A stretch of DNA of 64,000 bases from NCBI GenBank assembly GCA_963971285.1, contig OZ020257.1, positions 10,244,602 through 10,308,601 on the forward strand, read 5' to 3'. Source of the stretch: Astropecten irregularis. Lineage: Eukaryota; Echinodermata; Asteroidea; Paxillosida; Astropectinidae. Each line of letters starts with the position of its first letter. Positions within the stretch are counted from its first letter, which is position 1. Shown here piece by piece: positions 1 to 11,800 of this stretch. A model generated the notes under the pieces. That model did not search any database. It was not told where the DNA came from and was given only the letters and a program-made list of their open reading frames with translations. A program made the translations under genes and the position numbers.

Positions 1-601
1 GTTTTGGTTTTCTATATACCAATTTATGATAATACCTTTCAAATCCTGATAAAATAATGTCATACGATAATACATTTTATGAAAAATGTAATTAAAATAT
101 CAAATAATTTATATATACCAAAAGTTCCGGCGAAGAATAAATGACTCGACTCGAATCGATTAAGGCTAATAAGACTCAAGCCCCGCCCCCCCCCAAAAAA
201 AAACACACAACTTGACAAACAAACAAACAATTTTGCAAACAATGCGGTTTGCGTGCCCGGTTGGCGCAGTGGCCATTGTTTCAAGAATGTGGCCAATTCA
301 TTACATCCAGGTATGTGTAGTGAATATAGTTGGATGGTGATCAGCTGACAGCTTTTTGTTTTCATTAATTAAACCTTTCACACTATGGGCCACACAGAAT
401 ATAATATATTATACTGTGACATACTGTTTGACATGTATGTCATTCTATGGCCCTCGGTGGTGTGATATAGGTGTGAAAGCTTTCAGGGTAAAGTGTTCCA
501 TCACAGGTTGTGACCCTGGATATGATTTTTCAAACCAATTCCAACTCGACTCGACATTCTTGACCTATGATGACTCGACTTGCATGATTCGAGTCACTTC
601 T

Positions 602-1304
602 TTAAAGGTACATGTAATATCATACTTTGGTTTTTATAAAGAAATACATATTCATGTGCATACATTTGAAGACAGACACATTAACATTCATTTGTGAAAA
701 TCACAGTCCCATACGGTGCCCACGTTTTGAGAAAACAGTGAAAAATAGCTTCAGTGTTTTAAAAGACAAAAAAGAATTTCGGTCATTGTTTTACTAATTT
801 CTTGATAAATACACCATTTCAGGCGGAAACATGTTAAAGGTAGTATCATGCTTTGGTAAGACACCAAAACAGAAATGTTCACAGATTTACATATAACTTT
901 CAGGGTATGAAGATGATGCTGGTAGAAACCTACTGTTAATATTTCCGCCTGAAATGGTGTATTTATCCAGAAATTAATAAAACAACGACCGAAATTTTTT
1001 TGATCTTTTAAAAGATCAAAAATACAAGAGAAAACACTTAACAAATACTGTGGCCGTTTTTCACTGTTTTCTCAAAAAGTTGGCACCGTATGGGACTGAA
1101 ATTTTCACAGATTACTTTTACTGTATCTTCCTTGATATTTTTGCCCATGAATCTGTATTTCTTTGACAAAAACCAAAGTATGATACTACCTTTCGGTATG
1201 TTTCTACCACCACCATCTTTATCTTTAAACCCTGTAAGTTATGAGTAAATCTGTGAACATTTTCTGTTTTGGTTTCTTACCAAAGTATGATACTAGTACC
1301 TTAA
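602..1304 (-). mobile_element. Family A MITE, split by a nested copy
   Basis: The left end TTAAAGGTACATGTAATATC and the right end ACTAGTACCTTAA bound an element whose interior (CCATTTCAGGCGGAAAC) is interrupted at 834 by a second copy. The interior resumes at 1194 with CGGTATGTTTCTACC. Confidence 0.8.
834..1193 (+). mobile_element. Family A MITE, full length, nested
   Basis: Runs from TTAAAGGTAGTATCATGC to GTATGATACTACCTTT, 360 bases, opposite in orientation to the copy it sits in. It contains the central GATCTTTTAAAAGATC palindrome typical of the family. Confidence 0.88.
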
Positions 1305-2700
1305 AAATTATTCAACTCGACTCGAATCACAAAAAAGTGTCTCGTTACAACTCTGAAATTAAAACTACAATACATGTGTAATTCATAAAAACAAATAGCG
1401 GCTCGTTGAATGTATCATTTCATCTTTCTACTCATGAAAATACTCTTACCATTGCACGAATGAAAACATTCATTATTTGTTTTATACACCGCGCAACTAT
1501 TCGGCAAAGTTCCTCGTCATTCAGCTACACGAAATTGCTCCAACTCGATGCGCGCACCATGACACGCGCCCTCTGTTGACCAATTACGTGCCTTCCCTTT
1601 CTTCCTCCCCATTTTTGTTGACCGGGGCATGACATATCCGTCCCCCTTCCTTCACTGGCTACGCTACCGGTTTCATTGAACAATATTGAAACCCCCCTCC
1701 ATTTTATTCTGCTCAGTCTTATTATTTATGTGCATCTTCAGATCTAAAACTTGCAGGCATACCTTGTCATTCAGTTGAGAAAGATCCTATAACACTAAGC
1801 ATCATGTCATTGTTTTTATTGATGACCCGGAGCTCTTTGCAACGGTTTATTAATTGTACAGAAAACACAATAGGTCTACTATTGTTTCTAATGTTGTCTA
1901 ATTTTTGTTCCAGTATCAAATCAATCAATGGTTGTGGCAACCATTGATTACAAATTAAAAACGCAACAGGCCCTACCAATGTTATCATTTCTGTTTTGGT
2001 GGGAAACATCACTTTAGATAATGTCACCACATTGTTCCAATAACCATCATTGTCAGTATACAATTGGTAAAATTTGTCATTTTTATAATAGTTTGTTCAG
2101 AACTTTTTTCCGTTACAGTTCTGGCGAATTGCAGCTGCATATGAAAGTGCCTGCAGTTTGACTTGTCTAATGTATCTAAATATTGATCAAGTTGTCCACC
2201 TTGTATATTGATTTAGTTTGTGTTCGTCTTGTGTTATTTCAATAATTGTGTCATCTTGAAAGACACCTTGTTTGTTTTGAGCCACCGCTAGTGGATATCT
2301 TATAAACTGTTTACTTGGGAAAGAGTCTCAGCGAGTAACCAATACATCGATGTTGTATTAAATTTCCATTAACACTTTTAATAAGTCAATCATCATGTTT
2401 GAAACAGACATTTCATAAGAAGACACCTGTGGGTTGCTAAAGATAATAATGATGTGACATAAATACAGATGGATAAAGTTTCATCGAATAATGTCAACAA
2501 ATGAGAAACCTTTAATAGCCATTGTGCGAGCCGGCCTGCCAATGTACTTTTATATTAAGCAATTCTGATTGGTCCAATGAGGGCACCTCAGTATACTTGG
2601 CAGATTATGATTGGTTAAATTGAATTTTCAGGGGTGGATCTATATCTGCATAATATGGGAGATACTGGATATAATGGGTCCCTCTGACTACTTTTCATGC
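1305..2700. other. No gene recognised: 5' flank of the lectin-like gene
   Basis: Unique-looking AT-rich DNA. Short open stretches lack codon character or matching splice sites. Confidence 0.5.
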
Positions 2701-2730
2701 AAAGAGATCTAGGCCTAAGTGGTGCACAAT

Positions 2731-2769
2731 TATATTTTTTGCAGTGAGCTGTGATTTGTGTGTATCAGT
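2731..2769 (+). promoter_or_regulatory. Possible core promoter of the lectin-like gene
   Basis: TATATTTT at 2731-2738 is followed at 2765-2769 by TCAGT, an initiator-like motif, just before the ATG at 2783. The spacing of about 36 bases is slightly long and such motifs are common by chance in AT-rich DNA, so this is only a candidate. Confidence 0.22.
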
Positions 2770-2782
2770 GCAAATAGCAAAG

Positions 2783-2867
2783 ATGTTTCGTCTGCTCTGT
2801 ATGATGTGTCTTAGTGTTGGAGTTATTTCAGCAGCCATCAATAGGCCTAAGCCTTTGACAGCCAAAA
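2783..2867 (+). CDS. Exon 1 of the lectin-like gene: signal peptide
   Basis: ATG follows GCAAAG and opens 28 codons plus one base. The product is a short N-region, a hydrophobic core rich in Leu, Met, Cys and Val, and a small-residue cleavage site (ISAA). The exon ends at a consensus donor, GTAAGT, at 2868. The one-base overhang is completed exactly by CT at the start of exon 2. Confidence 0.65.
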
Positions 2868-5800
2868 GTAAGTACATAATACGTGTTTTCAGTTATTCAA
2901 AGTTACAATGACCTTAAAGGTAGTATCATACTTTGGTAAGACACCAAAACAGAAATGTTCACAGATTTACGTATAACTTACAGGGTATGAAGTAGCCTTG
3001 ACCAAGGCTATGAAGCTGTTACCGGCGAGCGATCAGTACGGGGCACCCGGTACGTACCGAGCTAGCTGAGCTGCACAGATGTACCATACATCCACGCACA
3101 CACGCATACGTACAGTAACCGCCGGCCCCGGTTCAGCCAGGATCATAGCCTTGACGCAAGCGCGATTTGATCATTATGATAATTATAGCCGCTATGGTAA
3201 ATAGTCTTCTCTCATTGGATAACGGCTGTCGGGAAAAATGAATATTTATAAGTACTGCACAACCTTACGGCGCTTAGATTTCCGGAATCTGGTCGGCAAA
3301 TTTACCAAATCGTTGTGTCCTTCAAGAAAAAACTGAAGGTCAGTCCGCTACTCAGGTGGAAAATCCTCAATTTGTAACTTATCGACGCCAGAGTTGACGA
3401 GTCCGCGACACCGCCATTGTTTTGTATACGCTACAATACAGGTACTGACATGCCGTACCATATGTGTCGTCATGTGTACAATTATTATTACACGTAGGCC
3501 TACACGCAGTGAAAAGCTCATGAATATGCATAACCGGTCAAAGATCACGGAGTTTGATTGGATACCGTTTTATATATGCACATACAAAATCTTCGGCCAA
3601 TATTGGCCGAAAATGTAAAGAAACACATAAGAAAAGACTGACGGTTGCGTCAAGGCTATGATCCAGCCTCAACTGGGGGCGGATACTGTACGTATGCGTG
3701 TACGTATGCACGGTACGTATCCGTGCAGCTATCTGGCTCGGTAAGCGGTACGTACGGTACGGGCCTACGGGGACAGTACGGCCGGCCGGATGCTTCTGAT
3801 CGCTCGCCGGGAACAGCTTCATAGCCTTGGTCAAGGCTAGGTATGAAGTAGCCTTGACCAAGGCTATGAAGCTGTTACCGGCGAGCGATCAGTACGGGGC
3901 ACCCGGTACGTACCGAGCTAGCTGAGCTGCACAGATGTACCATACATCCACGCACACACGCATACGTACAGTAACCGCCGGCCCCGGTTCAGCCAGGATC
4001 ATAGCCTTGACGCAAGCGCGATTTGATCATTATGATAATTATAGCCGCTATGGTAAATAGTCTTCTCTCATTGGATAACGGCTGTCGGGAAAAATGAATA
4101 TTTATAAGTACTGCACAACCTTACGGCGCTTAGATTTCCGGAATCTGGTCGGCAAATTTACCAAATCGTTGTGTCCTTCAAGAAAAAACTGAAGGTCAGT
4201 CCGCTACTCAGGTGGAAAATCCTCAATTTGTAACTTATCGACGCCAGAGTTGACGAGTCCGCGACACCGCCATTGTTTTGTATACGCTACAATACAGGTA
4301 CTGACATGCCGTACCATATGTGTCGTCATGTGTACAATTATTATTACACGTAGGCCTACACGCAGTGAAAAGCTCATGAATATGCATAACCGGTCAAAGA
4401 TCACGGAGTTTGATTGGATACCGTTTTATATATGCACATACAAAATCTTCGGCCAATATTGGCCGAAAATGTAAAGAAACACATAAGAAAAGACTGACGG
4501 TTGCGTCAAGGCTATGATCCAGCCTCAACTGGGGGCGGATACTGTACGTATGCGTGTACGTATGCACGGTACGTATCCGTGCAGCTATCTGGCTCGGTAA
4601 GCGGTACGTACGGTACGGGCCTACGGGGACAGTACGGCCGGCCGGATGCTTCTGATCGCTCGCCGGGAACAGCTTCATAGCCTTGGTCAAGGCTAGGTAT
4701 GAAGATGGTGGTGGTAAAAACATTTTTGATCTTCTAAAAGATCAAAAATAAAAGATAAAAGACAAAAGACAAAAACCAAAGTATGATACTACCTTTAAAG
4801 GTACATGTAGTATCATACTTTGGTTTTTGTCAAAGAAGTACAGATTCATGGGCAAAAATATTAAGGAAAATACAGCCACATGTGTGAAAATTTCAGTCCC
4901 ATCATACGGTGCCCACTTTTTGAGAAAATCGTAAAAAGCGGCCACAGTATTTCTTAAGTCTTTTCTCTTTAATTTTTGAAAGATTTTCGGTTGTTTTTTT
5001 CCTAATTTCTGGATAAATACACCATTTCAGGCGGAAACATTTTAACGGTAGGTTTCTACCAGCACCATCTTCATACCCTGAAAGTTATACGTAAATCTGT
5101 GAACATTTCTGTTTTGGTTCTTACCAAAGTATGATACTACCTTTAATCAGTTGCATTATGGAGTGATCGGGCCCTTCAGTTTTTAGTTGTTCAGACAGTT
5201 TTAAAAAGAAAAACACCATAGGCTTATGCGCATTTTTTTCAGCGCTGACTATAACAATTATGCCATAATAGGGTTAGGGTTGGGGTCCGGGTTAGGCTTA
5301 GCCTGTTATATAGGGTTATCGGGTTGGAGTTAGGGTTAGGGTTTGGGTAAACATACAGATGAAATAGAAACGTGCAGAATATTTACTATTATCATTATTG
5401 TATATTTTGTTCCTCTCTGTGGAGCAGAAGATACGAGGAATTGTGTGACCGTGTCTGGGCTATTGGGACCGCGGCCTTTGGCGGGCCGGGGCCGGGATGG
5501 GGTAATACAGTGTAAATTCCCTAATAACATAAGCTATTTTGATGAATTCATGCCCTGAAGTTGCTGCACTTTAATTGCCATGTTGTGGAATCACCTTACC
5601 AAAGTCCGGGAGATTTAATACCGAATGTCGTTTGTCGTATTACGGGTTATGTGTGAGCATTGAGACTGTCTCTATTCACGCTTGAGTGATTATAGGTGAA
5701 TAGGGCATTGACAACCACTTCACTGATAGATTCCATGACGCCGTCAATACATTTCATATGGCCGAGTGGTTCGGGAATGGGACTTCGAATAAGGTGTCCC

Positions 5801-8800
5801 GGGTTCGAGCCCTGATGTGAAGCCCACAATTTTGTTGAATGTTTTACTCCTATCATTATTGTCTGGTATAAATAGTTTTAAAAAGGGCTGCGATTTCACC
5901 AAAGCTTGTGGCTCGGTGGGATAAGCGATGGTACCACCGCTCAGACTCCGGCAGTCTGGGTTCGATTCTCCGATCCTGACTCTCTGATAATGAATGGAAC
6001 ATGGCATGTGCGGACCCTGGCACCGCGATGGTCCAGGGGCCGCCTTGTTTCTCCCTCTTAGTCCTTCAGAGCTTTGCATGCCAGGTAAAGGTCTCTGGTG
6101 GGGAGGATATGCAGTAGTCGGCTTGCCAGTAAGCCTATGGGGACTATTATGGGAGCCGGTAAGCCGGGTGAAAGAATCCCGGTGAGTCGCGTGCCCCTGA
6201 ACACCTGGCGGTCTGCTTAACTCTTGCTCTTTTTTGGTTTGAAATGTCAGGAGGAATAGTTGAATAGCCTGTCTCCATAATTTTAGGTTTTTTTTTTTAA
6301 CTCTGTCAAATATCCTAGTTTTCAAGTTTAGGCGTACACTGTACACCTATAACCTTTCCATTTTATGAATTAATTTTATTTTATTTTATTTTATTTTATG
6401 TCTCCCCGTCGGGTTGTCTGATTGTTTTTCTGTTCCTGTTTCATTCTAATGTATGTAGGGATCACAGCAATACAATATTGAATAAATATCAAAATAAAAG
6501 TGATATCATATTACTAAACATATGTGTAAGTAGCAAAGGGTAGTAAAGATTACTTTATATAATTTGTTTTGTCAAGTACATGTATATTCCATGAACAACT
6601 TGAACAATGAATACCTTTTTTAAAGTAGACATAAGTCCTCTTAGGAATGATCAATTTGTTGCATTCTCTTTTATTTCTAATAAGCAGGAGAGAGTGCTTG
6701 TTGGATTATGCTTTACTGAACTTTTGAGTGCCAATTGTTTGTTTTTAAAAACATCACCAATCTCCGTCTTCTTGTGGACTCACCCTGTATGGGAGACTTT
6801 TTGACTTTCTGGTATTCACAGAGAGAGGGCGCTCGCGGTCAGACGCTCAAGTCGGCTAGGTACGAATAGAGTTCCTTTATACCTTTTGTATTTAAATCAT
6901 TTCGGTCGAGGGAACCAAATAGTTTTGATTTCGTGAACGTCAGTCTGTTGACGCTGCGTAACAAATTGAGTTATTTCAGGCTGCTTTCATTTTGTTGATA
7001 GGCGTGAACATACGTACAAATTACTGAACCGCTGGTTTTTATGTGGCTCCTTGAAACATCATTACTGGGTGCATTCGTTTAGCTAACACGGGTCAGCCCT
7101 TACTAGGAATGGTCGTGCTATACTGCACAAAACAAGCGAGAGAATGGGGAAGAGGTTGACTGGTGTTGACCCGGGGAGCTAAACGAATGCACCCAAACTT
7201 TAATTGACAATGACGATATCCCTCGCAAATGTATACACTTAATGTATTTAAAGGTAGTATCATACTTTGGTAAGAAACCAAAACAGCAATGTTCACATAT
7301 TATACTTATAACTTTTAGGGTATGGAGATGGTGCTGGTAGAAACCTACCGTTAACATTTTTCAGCCTGAAATGGTATATTTATCCAGAAATAAGTAAAAC
7401 AACGACCGAAAATCTTGTTGATCTTTAAAAAAAACACACATCAAAATTAAAGAAAACAGACTTAAGAAATACTGTGGGCCGTTTAGTCACGATGTTCTCA
7501 AAAAGTGGGCACCGTATGGGACTGAAATTTTCACAGATGACTGTCACTGTATCTTCCTTTATATTTTTGTCCATGAATCTGCATTTCTTTGACAAAAACC
7601 AAAGTATGATACTACCTTTAAAGGTGACAAAAAAGTTTAAGCCTGCCTCGTAAATTTTGCACTCAGGATTTTTCATTATTTTGTATCAACTCAACTTGAC
7701 TCCCAAAATAAAATGAGTCAGTCTGTGACTGACTGCGATTTCTCACGTCGTTTTTGAGATGGTTTATGTCGAGTTAACTTGGGTAGCGTTGTATTTTCTT
7801 AATACTGTTCACGATTAGCAACAAATGTGCTATAAACACACATAAAAAAGTGGAATTCAGCATAAAGGAAAAATTGATCACATTAAAAGTTCTTGCTCCT
7901 GGACAGTAGTTGGTCAATAGAGGGCCTTCTTTTTGTCAGTTTGTGGTCAAGGGAATACCAACCTCGAACAAAAGCTTCAACACTTGGGTGGGGTGTAATG
8001 TACCCCAACTGGTCATTCTGGAGGTCATTACATTTTAATTAGTACGGAAATTGGGTACTTTTATGAGGGGAATAAATACATACATTTTATTCCTATCTAT
8101 TCAAAACATTTCAGCCATACGTCTCCCTGTCAGTCTGTTGATTTACGAATGTATTGTTGTTAACATTGTATTACCCCTTCCCGGCCCCGGCCCACCAAAG
8201 GCCGCGGTCCCAACAGCCCCGACACGGTCACCCAATTCCTTGTATCCATTGAACCTCTGTTCCACAGAGAGGAACAAAATATACAATAATAAGTATTTAT
8301 AAATGTGTCTAAGAACTTCTCTTTTATTAACCACGAAAAATAATTATCACCACTTGGAAAATAGGTTATTTAATTTCAATGAACCAAATACAGACTTGTA
8401 TCTCCATTTTTTTAAATAAATTTGCTGTGGCTTTGTAGTGAAACATCTGAAACGGGACAAGTCTTGCATATTCAAGTGAGGGCGTTGTCCTTTTGAACAA
8501 TGTATTCTCCAATGAGGGTTAAAGCTTCCACAATAACAGCTGTTAAATGGCTATAATTCCATAAACTTGTTTGTATAATTATTCTAGTTTGCTTGGGATG
8601 GGTTCACAAAAGGAGTTAGTATCGCTTTATCAGGAGGGGTACCTGTCAAATGCAGCATCAACACCAACAATCTTGTTTTTCAAGGTTAACCATTTTACAC
8701 AGCAGTTTTACACACATGTTCTAAATACAACAAACGTCAGTTTGTGGGTAAATTATTACCAATTAATAGTAGCGTAAAATAAATTATGGCTGGAAAAAAG

Positions 8801-11800
8801 ACACATTGAAGTGCATGGCTGTGACACTTATTTACAATACAACAAACGCACGCAAGATTTTCCAGAAATACCAACAATATAATACAAAAGGAGTACGATT
8901 TACAGCCAGGTTGAAATTTCAGCATATTACTCAGAGAACAAATGTCAATGTCTCAACCACATAATGACATAAATCTTGAATTTTACCAGAAAACAAAAAT
9001 ATAAAATTCTATGCAATTGACAGAACCAAAAAATCAAAACTACAATAGGCACAGGTTTTATAACCAAAGGGAACACATGGAAGAAGATATAGCCCATTTA
9101 AGATGAAATAAAAATATAAATTTATTTCCTCATAATGTCACTCATGGGTCAAACAACAGAATGGCAATATCCACAAACTGACAAGAACCACACTTTGACA
9201 AATGTTTATTACTCAGTCCACAGAGTGACAAATTGTTTATGTCAATATTGTCATTCTGTTGATGCTTAAACAAATTGCTCAACCACTTACTGACAGCTTG
9301 AACACATGTATAGGCGATGTTTTCTTTCCGGAGATCGCTGGTTCGAATCCCGCTCCAGTCAATTTTTCTCTGTTCACTTCTTATCGACTTCAATTTCAGT
9401 CAGTTTCCCTTGTGGTTATTATTTTGATGATCAAAGCCTAGGTAATTGGTAAAGGTCACAGGGCAGCACTCACATTTTTTTCTAATCCAATGAGTTTTTA
9501 TGTACATGCATAAAATGATAAACCAGCGAAAAATTGAGCTCAATCGGACATCTGAGTCACGAGAAAATAGTGAAAACCCGACTCCATTTTTCTTATAAAA
9601 TTATAAAGAATGATTTTGATCTCGGCACAAGATCAAAACCGTTTTCGGTCATTGTTTTAATAATTTCTGGATAAATGCACCATTTCAGGGGGAAATATTT
9701 TTATTGTATGTTTCTACCAGCACCATTTTCATACACTGAAATAAGTTATGCTTTATGTAATCATTTCTGTTTGGGTATGTTACCAATCATGTACCGTACC
9801 TTTAAAGGTAATATCATACTTTTGATTTTGTAAAAAAAACCAAAAAAACAAAAAACGGATTCATGGGCAGAAATATCAAGGATATACATGTACAGTAATC
9901 ATCTGTGAAAATGTCAGTCCCACACGGTGCCCACTTTATGAGAAAACAGTGAAAACGGCCGCAGGATTTCTTAAGTCTTTTCTCTTTTATTTTTGATCTT
10001 TAAAAGTTCAAACATGATTTTGGTAACTGGTTTTACTCTTTCCTGGATATTAAATACAGCATTTCGGGCAGAAACATTTTTATATGTTTCTACTGGCCAT
10101 TTCCATCTTTATACCCTGTAAGTTATAGGTAAATCTGTGGTGATTTCTATTTCGGTATGCTACCAAAGTATGATATTACCTAGACATTGATAAAATAGAC
10201 ATTGAAAAATGTACAAATAAAAAATTACTGGAGCGGGATTCGAACCGGCAACCTCCTGAATACCGTACAAGCGGTCTATCAACTGAGCCATCCAGCCCTA
10301 CATTTGTGGTATCTCAAATAGTCAATCATCTTTGTTCGTTTTGCAGCCAGAAGCCATGAAACCATGCACACACCGTACCGCCATATCCCAAGGATCATTT
10401 CATCGATACACACTATACCGTGCTCAGGTTGCAGCATTGTTCGTGACAATAACTTAGATTTGGCTATGGTACAAAAGTGATAGGATTTCCGGTAACACCA
10501 TGTGAAATATAAACTCTTTTGTGAGTATCGGGTGGCTCTGAATAGAAAAGATCCCGGGGGTGGGGGACGGTGTGTATTATCATCCAACCCCCCCCCCCCA
10601 ATATTTCGAGGTTCAATGTCCTTTAATACTGAAACAAATCTGAAGTACCAACAAAATAATGAAAAAAATACCATGCTTGGAATGTAGAAAGACAATACAA
10701 AAAATTGTGTGTCTTCGCAGTGAATTTATAGTTCTTCTTTTAATTTTTCTGAATTTAAAGGTAATGTAGTATCATACTTTGGTTTTTATCAAAGAAATAA
10801 AGATTCATGGGCAACAATATTAAGGAAGATACAATAACAGTCATCTGTGAAAATTTCAGTCCCATACAGTGCCCACTTTTTGAGAAAAAAATGAAAATCA
10901 GCCATAGTATTTCTTATGTCTTTTCTCTTTTATTTTTGATCTTTTAAAAGATCAAACAGATTTCGGTCGTTGTTTTACTCATTTCTGGATAAATACAGCA
11001 TTTCAGGCGGAAACATTTTAACAGTTGGTTTCTTCTAGCATCATCTTCATACCATGAAAGTTATACGTTTACCTGTGAACATTTCTGTTTTGGTCTCTTA
11101 CCAAAGTATATATGATACCACCTTTAATTCTTCGGAATAACGCTCAAATGGGACTTTTCGACTCTGGTGTGGGAAGGGGCTACCCCCTCCCACAAACTTC
11201 CCCCGGTCGCTACGCTCCCTAGGACACATAGTCACCCCCCCCCCTAATCATGAAACGAAATCGACACCTATGAAGACATTATTAGTGTGGCTTTTGACTA
11301 GGAGACTATAACAAAAAAGTTATGAGGATGACACTACATTATAGTCCTATATCAATTAATCCAGAGCTACCTGATTCGAGCGGCTTTCCCGTCCCGTTAG
11401 CCAATATTATGGTCTTATTTCCTAAAATCATCATCCTTTTCATTTCCCTGTGATTGATATAGCTATCAGTTATGGCATAAACGACTTTGTGGAGATGAAA
11501 TGCAGCAACGCGCCTTGGGTGGAGAAAGCTACCTTCTTTTTGGCAGACACGGGCTTCACTGATGCGTGTGACGACTATCAGGAGATTGATCTCAGAAGCC
11601 AGATTGACAAGTACTGCCAAAGACACCCAACTGAGCCCTGCTCGTTCAGCATTCAAGATGTGTTTGGTGAAGAGCCTGACCCTTACTGTGTAAACGCCTT
11701 TGAGATGGGATACTTTTGCAAGGAGGTAGGTTGATAAAATGTGTTTTAGTATGCCTATCGGGAAATAATATTTCAGGGACTAAGTCAATAAGGCCTATAT

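Larger units (their letters stand above)
2914..4798 (+). mobile_element. Family A MITE, internally deleted and carrying a transposon pair
   Basis: The TTAA-bounded ends are intact (2914 and 4795-4798). The interior is interrupted at 2993-4695 by two tandem elements, and after 4705 much of the usual interior is missing. Confidence 0.8.

Noticed and set aside
602-1304. CRISPR-like regular repeats from recurring 20-base words
   Set aside because: The repeats are transposon ends of variable spacing in a eukaryotic genome, with inverted arms rather than spacers.
3348-4723. Pairs of identical ORFs (66, 74 and 107-109 codons) repeated 856 bases apart
   Set aside because: They lie in the inverted-repeat transposon and its duplicate, overlap on both strands and have no recognisable domain. 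Repetition reflects the element, not conserved coding.
5393-5530. GC-rich block resembling rRNA
   Set aside because: It lacks any 5S, 5.8S, 18S or 28S landmark I know, and occurs as an inverted dispersed copy.
5744-6346. 200-codon minus-strand open stretch
   Set aside because: It is antisense to two tRNA-derived SINEs, and its sequence includes translated B-box and repeat words.
10227-10299. A functional tRNA gene
   Set aside because: A and B boxes are present, but arms are imperfect and the same head is attached to SINE bodies at 9.3, 15.4 and 18.4 kb.
10279-10695. 138-codon open stretch on the minus strand
   Set aside because: It runs through a tRNA-like repeat and a poly-C tract; the protein is low-complexity with no family resemblance.
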